This document shows positions 1-6,807 of a stretch of DNA of 8,817 bases, piece by piece; positions within the stretch are counted from its first letter, which is position 1; each line of letters opens with the position of its first letter. The DNA comes from JANYJJ01 sp043749975. GTDB taxonomy: Bacteria; Pseudomonadota; Gammaproteobacteria; Burkholderiales; Burkholderiaceae_C. Made by a program: the position numbers and the translations under genes. The notes beneath the pieces were generated by a model. It was not told where the DNA came from, made no database searches, and worked only from the letters and a program-made list of their open reading frames with translations. The stretch lies in the NCBI GenBank assembly GCA_043749975.1, contig JAYVCL010000405.1, forward strand, positions 1 to 8,817, in the 5' to 3' direction.

Positions 1-1360
1 GCATGCCCTTCATGCCGCCCATGCGCTTCATCATTTTCATCAGGCCGCCGCCCTTCATCTTCTTCATCATGTCGCGCATCTGCTCGAACTGCTTGAGCAT
101 CCGGTTGACCTCTTGCACCTGCACGCCAGACCCGGTGGCGATGCGGCGTTTGCGGGTGGCCTTGATGAGGTCGGGCTTGCGGCGTTCGAGCGGAGTCATC
201 GAGCAGATGATGCCTTCCATGCGGCGCACGTCGCGTTCGGCGCGGTCCATGTCGACGGCACCTGCCTTGGCCGTCATCTGCGTGGGCAGCTTGTCCATCA
301 GACCGGCCAGGCCGCCCATCTTTTTCATCTGCGAAATTTGTGACAGGAAGTCATTCAGGTCGAACGCGTCGCCCGACTTGACTTTGTCGGCGAGCTTTTG
401 CGCCGCCGCCATGTCCACGCCCTTGCTGACCTCCTCGACCAGGGCCACGATGTCGCCCATGCCGAGCACGCGGCCGGCATGGCGCTGCGCGTCGAACACC
501 TCAAGGCCGTCGAGCTTTTCGCTGGTGCCGGCGAACTTGATCGGCGCGCCGGTGATCTGGCGCACCGACAGCGCCGCGCCGCCGCGCGAATCGCCGTCCA
601 TCTTGGTCAGCACGATGCCGGTCAGCGGCAGCGCTTGCTTGAACGCGCGGGCGGTGTTGATCGCGTCCTGGCCCTGCATCGCGTCGACCACGAACAGCGT
701 CTCCACCGGCTTCAGCACGGCGTGCAGCGCGGTGATCTCTTGCATCAGCGCTTCGTCGATGGCCAGGCGACCGGCGGTGTCGACCAGCAGCACGTCGAAG
801 TAGTGCCGGCGCGCGTGGTCGAGTGCGGCCAGGGCGATGTCGACCGGCTTGTCCGCGGCACTCGACTCGAACCACTCGGCACCGGCCTGCCGGGTCACCA
901 TCTTGAGTTGCTCGATGGCGGCGGGGCGGTACACGTCGGCCGACACCGTGAGCACTTTTTTCTTGCGCTTTTCGATCAGGTGCTTGGCCAGCTTGGCGGT
1001 GGTGGTGGTCTTGCCCGCGCCTTGCAGGCCGGCCATCAAGATCACCGCCGGCGGCTGCGCGGCAAGGTTGATGTCCGAGACGCCGCCGATGTCGTTGCCC
1101 GCCATCGTGGCCGTGAGTTCGCGGTTCACGATGCCCACCAGCGCCTGCCCCGGCGACAGCGAACCGGCCACTTCGGCACCGAGCGCCTTTTCTTTCACGC
1201 GGGCGATGAAATCGCGCACCACCGGCAGCGCCACGTCGGCCTCCAGCAGCGCCATGCGCACCTCACGCAGCATGTCTTGCACGTTGTCTTCGGTGATGCG
1301 TGCCTGGCCGCGCATCGTTTTCAAGAGCTGGCTCAGGCGGTTGGTCAGGGTCGATGCCAT
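1..1360 (-). CDS. ffh: Signal recognition particle protein Ffh (SRP54), C-terminus cut by window edge
   Basis: Ffh is the cytoplasmic GTPase of the signal recognition particle. It binds 4.5S RNA and signal sequences of nascent membrane proteins and docks on FtsY. Reading the minus strand from the ATG at 1360-1358 gives 453 residues before the edge, with no stop. The N domain (about 1-90) carries ALLEADVALPVV. The G domain has the P-loop GLQGAGKTTTTAKLA (111-125), DTAGRL (194-199) and TKMDGDSRGG (252-261). The Met-rich M domain (about 330-453) contains the 4.5S RNA-binding stretch RKRRIATGSG (403-412), then runs of Met, Lys and Gly. Ffh of this group is usually about 455-460 residues, so only a few C-terminal residues should be missing. 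The start is standard for the family (MASTLTNRLSQ), although no clear Shine-Dalgarno is seen. It is divergent from the next gene, as ffh and ypjD are in many proteobacteria. Identification is firm. Confidence 0.97.
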   Translation of the reverse strand, partial: MASTLTNRLSQLLKTMRGQARITEDNVQDMLREVRMALLEADVALPVVRDFIARVKEKALGAEVAGSLSPGQALVGIVNRELTATMAGNDIGGVSDINLAAQPPAVILMAGLQGAGKTTTTAKLAKHLIEKRKKKVLTVSADVYRPAAIEQLKMVTRQAGAEWFESSAADKPVDIALAALDHARRHYFDVLLVDTAGRLAIDEALMQEITALHAVLKPVETLFVVDAMQGQDAINTARAFKQALPLTGIVLTKMDGDSRGGAALSVRQITGAPIKFAGTSEKLDGLEVFDAQRHAGRVLGMGDIVALVEEVSKGVDMAAAQKLADKVKSGDAFDLNDFLSQISQMKKMGGLAGLMDKLPTQMTAKAGAVDMDRAERDVRRMEGIICSMTPLERRKPDLIKATRKRRIATGSGVQVQEVNRMLKQFEQMRDMMKKMKGGGLMKMMKRMGGMKGM

Positions 1361-1410
1361 GGGCTGGGGCAACCCGCGGTTGCGCGGGGTTGCGAAAGTA
1401 CACTCGGGCG
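1361..1410. promoter_or_regulatory. Short divergent intergenic region with GGTTGCG repeats
   Basis: Only 50 bp separate the start codons of ffh and the CcsA-like gene, so promoters for both must lie here or inside the genes. Seen directly: GGTTGCG occurs twice in the same orientation (1378-1384 and 1388-1394, 10 bp or about one helical turn apart), and GCAACC (1369-1374) is an inverted copy. GCAACCCGCGGTTGC (1369-1383) is a perfect inverted repeat with a 3-nt centre. GCAACCC can alternatively pair with GGGTTGC (1387-1393). A weak -10-like TACACT sits at 1399-1404, with no good -35 at standard spacing. A regulatory role is inference. Confidence 0.35.
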
Positions 1411-2253
1411 ATGATTTTATCGTTCGGCCCCAACGGCCCAGATGCAGCGGGAATACCGCTGGCGGTGGTGCTGCCCAGCGTGGTTGCGCTGGTCGCTTAC
1501 GGAACTGCTGCGGCGTTGGCCGGCCGGCCCGGTCGTGCGGTTCGTGTGCCGCTGTTGATCGGCTGGGTCGCGCATGCGCTGGCCATCGGGTTCGACGCGG
1601 CCTCGGTGGGCATGCCGCAGCCCGGTGCGCGTTTCGGTTTTGCCCCGGCGCTGTCGGTCACGTCGTGGCTGGTGCTGGCGGTGTACCTGGTCGAGAGCCG
1701 CTTCCTGCCGCTGATCGGCGTGCGCCGCACGCTGGCCGTGCTCGGCGCGTTGGCGGTGTTGCTGGCGCTGGCTTTCCCCGGCGAATCGCGGCCGCTGGTG
1801 GCCTCGCTGTGGGCCCCCTTGCACTGGATTTTGGGGATCGCGTCGTATGGCCTGTTTGGAGCCGCGGTGTTGCATGCGGTGATGCTGAACCGCGCCGACC
1901 GACAGATGCGCGGTCTGCGCCCCGGCGCGCCTGGATCTGCGGGGTCGGGCATGCCGCTGCTGCGGCTGGAGCGGCTGACGTTTCAGTTCGTCGCTGCGGG
2001 CTTCATCGTGTTGACCATCGCGCTGCTGTTGGGCGCATGGTTTGCCACGCCATGGCGCTGGGACCACAAGACCGTTTTCTCGCTGCTGGGCTGGTGCGTT
2101 TTCGCCGGCTTGCTGACAGGCCGGCGCGCCTTCGGCTGGCGCGGGCCGCAAGCCACTCGCTGGCTGTACGCAGGCGCCGGCCTGTTGCTGCTGGCCTATG
2201 TGGGCTCGCGGTTTGTGATGGAAGTGATGCTTCACCGCTCACCCGTCGCCTGA
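1411..2253 (+). CDS. ccsA: Cytochrome c assembly-type integral membrane protein (CcsA/YpjD family)
   Basis: This is a 280-residue inner-membrane protein with about eight hydrophobic segments (roughly 14-36, 46-65, 83-98, 106-122, 134-158, 190-212, 220-235 and 249-270). It resembles the CcsA/CcmC haem-handling superfamily, and specifically the YpjD/HemX-like branch encoded divergently from ffh. WRWDHK (215-220), preceded by GAW, recalls the WxWDxK part of the CcsA tryptophan-rich motif, but the full motif is not present. Histidines that could serve as haem ligands are H55, H138 (in PLHWILGIASYG) and H219. The MIL start at 1411 was chosen because upstream starts would overlap ffh by about 60 bp or more and give a non-hydrophobic extension. 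Cytochrome c maturation is the family annotation; YpjD proteins are poorly characterised, so the exact role is uncertain. The gap to the next gene is 23 nt, consistent with co-transcription. Confidence 0.85.
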   Translation: MILSFGPNGPDAAGIPLAVVLPSVVALVAYGTAAALAGRPGRAVRVPLLIGWVAHALAIGFDAASVGMPQPGARFGFAPALSVTSWLVLAVYLVESRFLPLIGVRRTLAVLGALAVLLALAFPGESRPLVASLWAPLHWILGIASYGLFGAAVLHAVMLNRADRQMRGLRPGAPGSAGSGMPLLRLERLTFQFVAAGFIVLTIALLLGAWFATPWRWDHKTVFSLLGWCVFAGLLTGRRAFGWRGPQATRWLYAGAGLLLLAYVGSRFVMEVMLHRSPVA

Positions 2254-2276
2254 ACGCTGGATCAATCCGAGACAAC

Positions 2277-2525
2277 ATGAAATACCTGTTGCTCATCGCC
2301 ATCGTGCTGGCCGTGCTGTTCATCGCCCGTGCCGGACGGCAGCGGGTGGCGAACAAACCGCCGCCACGCGCGCCCGACCCCGCCTCCGAAGACGAGCCGA
2401 TGTTGCTGGCATGCGCCCAGTGCGGCACCCACCTGCCGCGGGGTGAATCACTGCCAGGGCGCGGCGGCGTGTTCTGCGACGAAGCGCACCGGGCCGCCTA
2501 CGAGCGGGCGCATCCGGCTTCATGA
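2277..2525 (+). CDS. Small membrane-anchored Cys/His protein, PP0621 family
   Basis: An 82-residue protein. Residues 1-18 (MKYLLLIAIVLAVLFIAR) form one hydrophobic segment, probably an N-terminal anchor or uncleaved signal. A Pro-rich, charged linker follows (about 20-41), then a C-terminal cluster C46-x2-C49 ... C67-x3-H71 inside ACAQCGTHLPRGES and VFCDEAHRAAYER. The spacing suggests a small treble-clef or TRASH-like zinc site. The pattern matches the conserved hypothetical PP0621 family, which in Burkholderiales usually sits between a CcsA-like gene and pilS. Function is unknown; metal binding is inference. The ATG at 2277 is the only sensible start. The stop TGA (2523-2525) overlaps an ATG at 2522 as ATGA. 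Confidence 0.8.
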   Translation: MKYLLLIAIVLAVLFIARAGRQRVANKPPPRAPDPASEDEPMLLACAQCGTHLPRGESLPGRGGVFCDEAHRAAYERAHPAS

Positions 2526-2599
2526 AGCAGGTTCGCGAACAGGCCCTCGTTGCGAAGGCGGTTCGAGCAAGGCAAAGCTTGATCGGGTCGCCAGCATGA
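2522..2599 (+). CDS. Possible 25-residue linking ORF between the PP0621-type gene and pilS
   Basis: An ATG at 2522 overlaps the upstream stop (ATGA, 2522-2525). Its frame runs 25 codons to a TGA at 2597-2599, which in turn overlaps the pilS start (ATGA, 2596-2599). The peptide begins MKQVREQALVAKAVRARQ and is basic, with K or R at about seven positions and one E. No strong Shine-Dalgarno is visible; GAGCGGG upstream is a weak candidate. The double ATGA linkage would let ribosomes pass from one gene to the next by termination-reinitiation. Whether the peptide is made, or has any function of its own, is unknown. Chance is possible because short open frames are common in GC-rich DNA. Confidence 0.3.
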   Translation: MKQVREQALVAKAVRARQSLIGSPA

Positions 2600-4497
2600 G
2601 CTCCGTTGAACGCCGGCAGGGCGATCGGCGCTCCGAAAAGCGTGAGCCGGGCCCGCCGCGCCAGCCCGACGAGTCGTGGTTCGGCGCGCTGGGCGACGAC
2701 ACGCAGTTGCCCGAAGATCAGTGGACGCAGGCTGACGAATCCCGCTTCGAGGGCGGCTCGGCCAGCGCTGCGCAAGCCGAAGACGATTCGCGCTTCCCGT
2801 CGCACCAGACGCGGCGCATGGCTCGCGCCGAGCCGACGGCGTTTCAGCGCATCTACCGTGTCTTTCTGGGGGCGCGCGCTGCGCTGGGTGCGGCCCTGAT
2901 CGCAACGCTGCTGGTGGCCGGCGCGTTCGGGGTGCGGCCCGATGCCTTGGTGGCCGGCATCAGCGTGCTGTATGCGGGGTGGGCCATCAGCCTGTGGTTG
3001 CTGCCGCGCTTGTGGCCGGCCACCGAGCCGGCAGCGATGTCGAGCATTCGCAATCCGCAGTGGCTGGCCACGATCGGGGCCGACCTGGTGTGCTTCACGG
3101 CGCTGCATGCGCTGTCGCGCGCGTCGAGCTTCAACTATGTGGCCCTGCTCGTGTTGCCGGTGCTGATGGCCGGGGTGCTGACGCCGCGCCTGCAGGCGCT
3201 GGCCACAGCGGCGCTGGTGGCCATGGGCTTGTTGGGCTCGGCCTGGCTCGCCGCTCTGGCGGGCGGTGACGCCGCCACGTTGATGACCCAGGCCGGACTG
3301 ACCGGCAGCGGGCTGTTCGTCATCACCGTGCTGGCCGGCGAACTGGCGGGGCGTATCGCACGCGAGGCGCTCAGCGCCCAGGGCAGTCTTGAAATTGCCC
3401 GCCAACAGGCCCAGCTCAACCGGCTGGTGATCGAAGAAATGCAGGACGGGGTGCTGGTGGTCGACCGGGGTGGCCGCGTGCGGGCCGCCAACCCGTCGGC
3501 ACGGCGGCTGCTGGCACCGACCGGCATCAGCCGCCCGGCACCATTTCAACTGCGCGGCATCCGGGCCTGGGAGGCCTTGGTCATCACGGTTGAGCGCGCG
3601 TTTGTGGATGCGGTGTGGCCCGAGGCCGGGCGTGATGTGGTGCTCGAGTTCGACCCCGCCACCCAGCGCACGCTGCGGGTTCGCATCCGCTTCACGCGCC
3701 GCCGCGACGTGCAGGCGGCAGAAGACTTCTGCGTCTTGCTGCTCGAAGACTTGCGCAGCATGCAGGCCCGCAGCCGGCAGGAAAAACTGGCGGCGATGGG
3801 CCGCGTGTCGGCCGGCATCGCGCATGAAATCCGCAATCCGCTGGCGGCCATCTCGCAAGCCAACGCGCTGTTGTCCGAAGACGCCACCACACCGACGCAG
3901 ATTCAGCTCACCCGCATGGTGGCCGACAACGTCGAGCGGCTCAAACGCATCGTCGACGACGTGATGGAAGTCGCTCCGGGGCTGGCACAAGAAGCGCGTG
4001 TGATCGATGTCAACGCCCAGGTGGCCGCTGCCTGCAGTGATTGGGCCCGCTCGGGCGGGGTGGCGCTGGGCGAACGCAGCGTGCTGCGAGTCGATTTGCC
4101 GAGCGAGCCCCTGGGCGCGTTGTTCGACGCCGAGCACCTGCGTCGCGTGCTCATCAACCTGCTCGACAACGCCTTGCGTCACGGCAGCCAGGCGCCCGGG
4201 GCGGTGCACCTGCGTTTGCATGCCCTCAACGAGAGCCAGGTGCAACTCAGCGTGGCGAGCGACGGCGCACCGATTGCTGCGGACGTGGAGCGCTATCTGT
4301 TCGAACCGTTCTTCTCCACGCGCAGCCGCGGCACCGGCCTGGGCCTGTACATTTGTCGCGAGTTGTGCGAGCGGTACGGTGCCAGCATCGACTATCGGCT
4401 GCAACCCGCAGGCGCGAGCAACCGCAACGAATTCTTCGTCGCGATGCGCCGGCAGGTGCTGACGGAAACCGAAGCGCGCCTGCACCTCACCCCCTGA
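2596..4497 (+). CDS. pilS: Sensor histidine kinase PilS of the type IV pilus two-component system
   Basis: A 633-residue membrane kinase that phosphorylates PilR. In Pseudomonas, PilS has six membrane segments and responds to PilA levels in the membrane. Here a hydrophilic N-terminal extension (1-about 90, with ESWFGALGDD and acidic repeats such as DESRF) precedes about six hydrophobic segments (95-115, 119-140, 159-175, 180-197, 200-222, 234-254). A coiled linker and PAS-like region follow (275-385, with DGVLVVDRGGRVRAANPSA). The H-box is AHEIRNPLAA with H410 the phospho-acceptor. The N-box is NLLDNALRH (521-529), followed by FEPFFST and the G2 box GTGLGLYIC (579-587). The G1 box is atypical: SDGAPI replaces DNGxGI. 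The start at 2596 is in frame, lies in an ATGA overlap and matches the remembered family N-terminus; upstream frame extension lacks plausible protein character. A downstream M75 is possible but less likely. pilR follows after 23 nt. Confidence 0.93.
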   Translation: MSSVERRQGDRRSEKREPGPPRQPDESWFGALGDDTQLPEDQWTQADESRFEGGSASAAQAEDDSRFPSHQTRRMARAEPTAFQRIYRVFLGARAALGAALIATLLVAGAFGVRPDALVAGISVLYAGWAISLWLLPRLWPATEPAAMSSIRNPQWLATIGADLVCFTALHALSRASSFNYVALLVLPVLMAGVLTPRLQALATAALVAMGLLGSAWLAALAGGDAATLMTQAGLTGSGLFVITVLAGELAGRIAREALSAQGSLEIARQQAQLNRLVIEEMQDGVLVVDRGGRVRAANPSARRLLAPTGISRPAPFQLRGIRAWEALVITVERAFVDAVWPEAGRDVVLEFDPATQRTLRVRIRFTRRRDVQAAEDFCVLLLEDLRSMQARSRQEKLAAMGRVSAGIAHEIRNPLAAISQANALLSEDATTPTQIQLTRMVADNVERLKRIVDDVMEVAPGLAQEARVIDVNAQVAAACSDWARSGGVALGERSVLRVDLPSEPLGALFDAEHLRRVLINLLDNALRHGSQAPGAVHLRLHALNESQVQLSVASDGAPIAADVERYLFEPFFSTRSRGTGLGLYICRELCERYGASIDYRLQPAGASNRNEFFVAMRRQVLTETEARLHLTP

Positions 4498-4520
4498 CGC
4501 CACCGACCGATAACGCTCCG

Positions 4521-6137
4521 ATGAGTTCCCCTTCCCACTTCAGCTTGCTGGTCGTCGACGACGAACCCGACCTTCGCACGCTCTACGAGCTGACCCTGCT
4601 GCGCGAAGGCTACGACATCGAAACTGCCGGTTCGGTCGAAGAGGCGCTGCTGCACCTGAAAGACCGCACCTACAGCGCCGTCATCACCGACATGCGCCTG
4701 CCCGACGGCACCGGAATGGACCTGTTGCGCCGGCTCGAAGAAACCGGGCGGCGCGAAAAGGCCATCGTGATCACCGCCTACGGCTCGGCCGAGAACGCGG
4801 TCGAAGCCCTCAAGGCGGGTGCCTACGATTACCTGACCAAGCCGGTCGACCTGAAGCAGTTTCGCGCGGTGGTGGCGTCTGCACTCGGCCGCAGCGCGGC
4901 CACCGTGCCCACCATGGTGCCGTCCAGCCTGCCGTCGCAGCACGAACCGGCCGCCGCAGCGCGAGTGCCGCGGGTGCCTGTGGTGCCTGTAGTGCCGGCC
5001 GTGCCGCTGCGCTCCGATGCACCCGTGCCCGCGCAAGCGCCCGAGGTTCCGACCAGCGCGGCGTTGCGGCGCATGACCGGGCATTCGGGCGCCATGCAGC
5101 AGGTGCGCGAACTGATCGAGAAGGTCGCCCGCAGCATGGCCCCGGTGCTGGTGAGCGGCGAGTCGGGCACCGGCAAGGAACTGGTGGCGCGCGCCATCCA
5201 CGAGGTGAGCCCAAGGCATGCGCAGCCATTCATCGCGGTGAACTGCAGCGCCATTCCCGAACAACTGCTCGAAGCTGAATTTTTCGGCTACCGAAAAGGG
5301 GCTTTCACCGGTGCCGTCGAGGACCGCGAAGGCTTCTTCCAGGCGGCCAATGGCGGCACGCTGTTTCTGGACGAGATCGGCGACCTGCCGCTGTCGATGC
5401 AAAGCAAACTGCTGCGCGCGATTCAAGAGCGCTCGGTGCGGCCGGTCGGCGCGGTCAGCGAACTGCCGGTCAACGTCAGGCTGCTCAGCGCCACCCACAA
5501 AGACCTGGGTGCCGAGGTGCACACGGGTCAATTTCGGCAAGACCTGTACTACCGGCTCAACGTGATCCAGATCCACGTGCCGCCGCTGCGCGAGCGCAAG
5601 GAAGACTTGCAGTCGATCAGCGAAAGGGTGCTGGAGCGCATCGCGCGTGAGGCCAATGTGTCGCCCGCCCCGCAGCTCACGCGCGACGCGCTGGTGCACC
5701 TGACGCGCTACCCGTTTCCCGGCAATGTCCGCGAGCTTGAAAACCTGCTGCACCGCGCGGTGGCTTTGTCCAGCGGCGAGACCATCGACGCGTTCGACCT
5801 CGGCCTGCCGGAATCGGTGTTCACCGACAGCGCCGCACAAGAGCTGGAACTGATCAGCACCAACACGCCGTTCGACGTGGCCAGCCTGGCCCCGTTGCCA
5901 AGCACGGTATCGGTAGCGGCCGTCGAGGCGGCGCTGCCAAATGACTTGGCGGTTTTCCTTGACGACGTAGAGCGCGACATCCTGGTGCGTGCACTGGAGC
6001 GGCACCGGTTCAACCGCACGGCGGCCGGAGCCAGCCTGGGGCTGTCGCTGCGCCAGATGCGCTACCGCATGGCGCGCCTCAACGTCAGCGTGGGTGGCGA
6101 CGGCGGGTTCGACTCCGAGCAGCGTGGCGCCCACTGA
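4521..6137 (+). CDS. pilR: Sigma-54-dependent response regulator PilR
   Basis: A 538-residue NtrC-type activator that, when phosphorylated by PilS, drives RpoN-dependent transcription, classically of pilA. The receiver domain spans 8-120, with acidic pocket D13/D14, phospho-acceptor D57 (ITDMRLPDG), T85 and K107. A Pro/Val-rich linker spans about 130-180. The AAA+ domain spans about 185-425, with Walker A GESGTGKE (213-220), the sigma-54 contact loop GAFTGA (260-265), Walker B GGTLFLDEIGDLP (278-290), RQDLYYRLNV (339-348) and FPGNVRELENLLHRAV (399-414). A stretch of about 55 residues separates it from the C-terminal Fis-type helix-turn-helix (about 484-521, NRTAAGASLGLSLRQMRYRMARL). All catalytic elements are intact. 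The ATG at 4521 is the family start, with no clear Shine-Dalgarno. The last 14 nt overlap ampD. Confidence 0.95.
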   Translation: MSSPSHFSLLVVDDEPDLRTLYELTLLREGYDIETAGSVEEALLHLKDRTYSAVITDMRLPDGTGMDLLRRLEETGRREKAIVITAYGSAENAVEALKAGAYDYLTKPVDLKQFRAVVASALGRSAATVPTMVPSSLPSQHEPAAAARVPRVPVVPVVPAVPLRSDAPVPAQAPEVPTSAALRRMTGHSGAMQQVRELIEKVARSMAPVLVSGESGTGKELVARAIHEVSPRHAQPFIAVNCSAIPEQLLEAEFFGYRKGAFTGAVEDREGFFQAANGGTLFLDEIGDLPLSMQSKLLRAIQERSVRPVGAVSELPVNVRLLSATHKDLGAEVHTGQFRQDLYYRLNVIQIHVPPLRERKEDLQSISERVLERIAREANVSPAPQLTRDALVHLTRYPFPGNVRELENLLHRAVALSSGETIDAFDLGLPESVFTDSAAQELELISTNTPFDVASLAPLPSTVSVAAVEAALPNDLAVFLDDVERDILVRALERHRFNRTAAGASLGLSLRQMRYRMARLNVSVGGDGGFDSEQRGAH

Positions 6138-6708
6138 TCGGTCGGGCCGCTGGCGCGGGGGCTGGCTGGGTGCGGCGTCGCGATGCAGCTCCCCCAACTT
6201 TGGCCCGCGTACGGCGGGAATCGACATTTCGCTGGCGCTGATTCATTCGATTAGCTTGCCACCCGGTGTTTACGGCGGTGAGGCGATCGAACACCTGTTC
6301 ACGAACCGACTCGACTGGGCCGCCGACCCGTACTTCGAACAGATTCGCGGCCTGCGGGTGTCGTCGCATTTCGTGATTCACAGGCAGGGCGAGTTGCGGC
6401 AATTTGTCTCGTGCGACGAGCGTGCCTGGCATGCCGGGCGTTCCGTGTGGCAGGGCCGCGAGGACTGCAACGACTGGTCGATCGGCATCGAACTCGAAGG
6501 CCTCGAAGGCGATCGCTTCGAGGCGGCCCAATACCTCACGCTTGCCGTGCTTTTGCGGCGGCTCAAGCGGCGCTATCCGATTCGGTCGGTGCTGGGCCAC
6601 GAGCACGTTGCACCGGGGCGCAAGCAGGATCCCGGCCCCGGCTTCGACTGGCCGGCACTGCGCGAAGCGCTGCAGTGGCCGGACTCGGTGTTCCCTGCGT
6701 CGGCTTGA
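6124..6708 (+). CDS. ampD: 1,6-anhydro-N-acetylmuramyl-L-alanine amidase AmpD
   Basis: A cytoplasmic zinc amidase that cleaves the bond between anhydro-MurNAc and the stem peptide of recycled muropeptides. In many Gram-negatives its loss induces ampC beta-lactamase. From the GTG at 6124 the protein has 194 residues with no signal peptide, matching cytoplasmic AmpD (about 185-190). Zinc ligands are H41 (LIHSISLPPG), H159 (GHEHVAPGRKQDPG) and D169. E123 (IGIELEG) and K167 correspond to the catalytic Glu and Lys of Citrobacter AmpD. LFTNRLDW and WHAG are also typical. GTG was chosen because no ATG lies in frame between 5989, which would add 45 residues read across the PilR helix-turn-helix, and the conserved core. 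The Shine-Dalgarno is poor (CGAG upstream), so coupling to pilR through the 14-nt overlap is plausible. No ampE is visible. Confidence 0.94.
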   Translation: MAPTDRSGRWRGGWLGAASRCSSPNFGPRTAGIDISLALIHSISLPPGVYGGEAIEHLFTNRLDWAADPYFEQIRGLRVSSHFVIHRQGELRQFVSCDERAWHAGRSVWQGREDCNDWSIGIELEGLEGDRFEAAQYLTLAVLLRRLKRRYPIRSVLGHEHVAPGRKQDPGPGFDWPALREALQWPDSVFPASA

Positions 6709-6744
6709 ATTACGGCCCGCGCAGGCAGCGCAGCGGCCCTGCCC

Positions 6745-6778
6745 AAGGCACCTCGCGGCGACTTCGCCATGGGTGCTT
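6745..6778 (+). terminator. Weak stem-loop after ampD, possible terminator
   Basis: AAGGCACC (6745-6752) pairs with GGTGCTT (6772-6778) with one bulged G. It encloses a small inner stem GGCG/CGCC (6757-6760 with 6765-6768, loop ACTT). There is no T-tract after it (GCCCGCCCC follows), so a standard intrinsic terminator is unlikely. It could still stabilise the 3' end of the ampD message. Confidence 0.15.
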
Positions 6779-6791
6779 GCCCGCCCCCGAT

Positions 6792-6807
6792 ACGCTATAG
6801 GTAGTGT
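6792..6807 (+). promoter_or_regulatory. NrdR box 1
   Basis: ACGCTATAGGTAGTGT matches the NrdR consensus ACACWATATATWGTGT at 13 of 16 positions. NrdR is the nucleotide-sensing repressor of ribonucleotide reductase genes and typically binds a pair of such boxes near the promoter. The second box follows with the same GTAGTGTTA right arm, and nrdA is the next gene downstream. Confidence 0.82.

Noticed and set aside
3..803. Plus-strand frame of 266 codons opposite ffh
   Set aside because: It is the antisense of the highly conserved ffh; its Met/Pro/Ser-rich translation has no domain character.
1300..1410. Upstream extension of the CcsA-like protein to position 1300
   Set aside because: It would overlap ffh by about 60 bp and add a hydrophilic segment foreign to the family; the MIL start at 1411 fits.
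398..1414. Plus-strand frame of 338 codons opposite ffh
   Set aside because: His/Arg/Gln-rich antisense translation typical of GC-rich shadow frames; ffh on the other strand is certain.
2320..4503. Minus-strand frame of 727 codons covering pilS
   Set aside because: Low-complexity His/Gln/Arg/Ala composition; a complete, motif-bearing histidine kinase is read on the plus strand.
5989..6123. ATG at 5989 as the ampD start
   Set aside because: It would read 45 extra codons across the PilR helix-turn-helix; the extension is Arg/Ala/Ser shadow sequence absent from AmpD.
4392..6227. Minus-strand frame of 611 codons covering pilR
   Set aside because: Shadow of pilR; no recognisable protein motifs.
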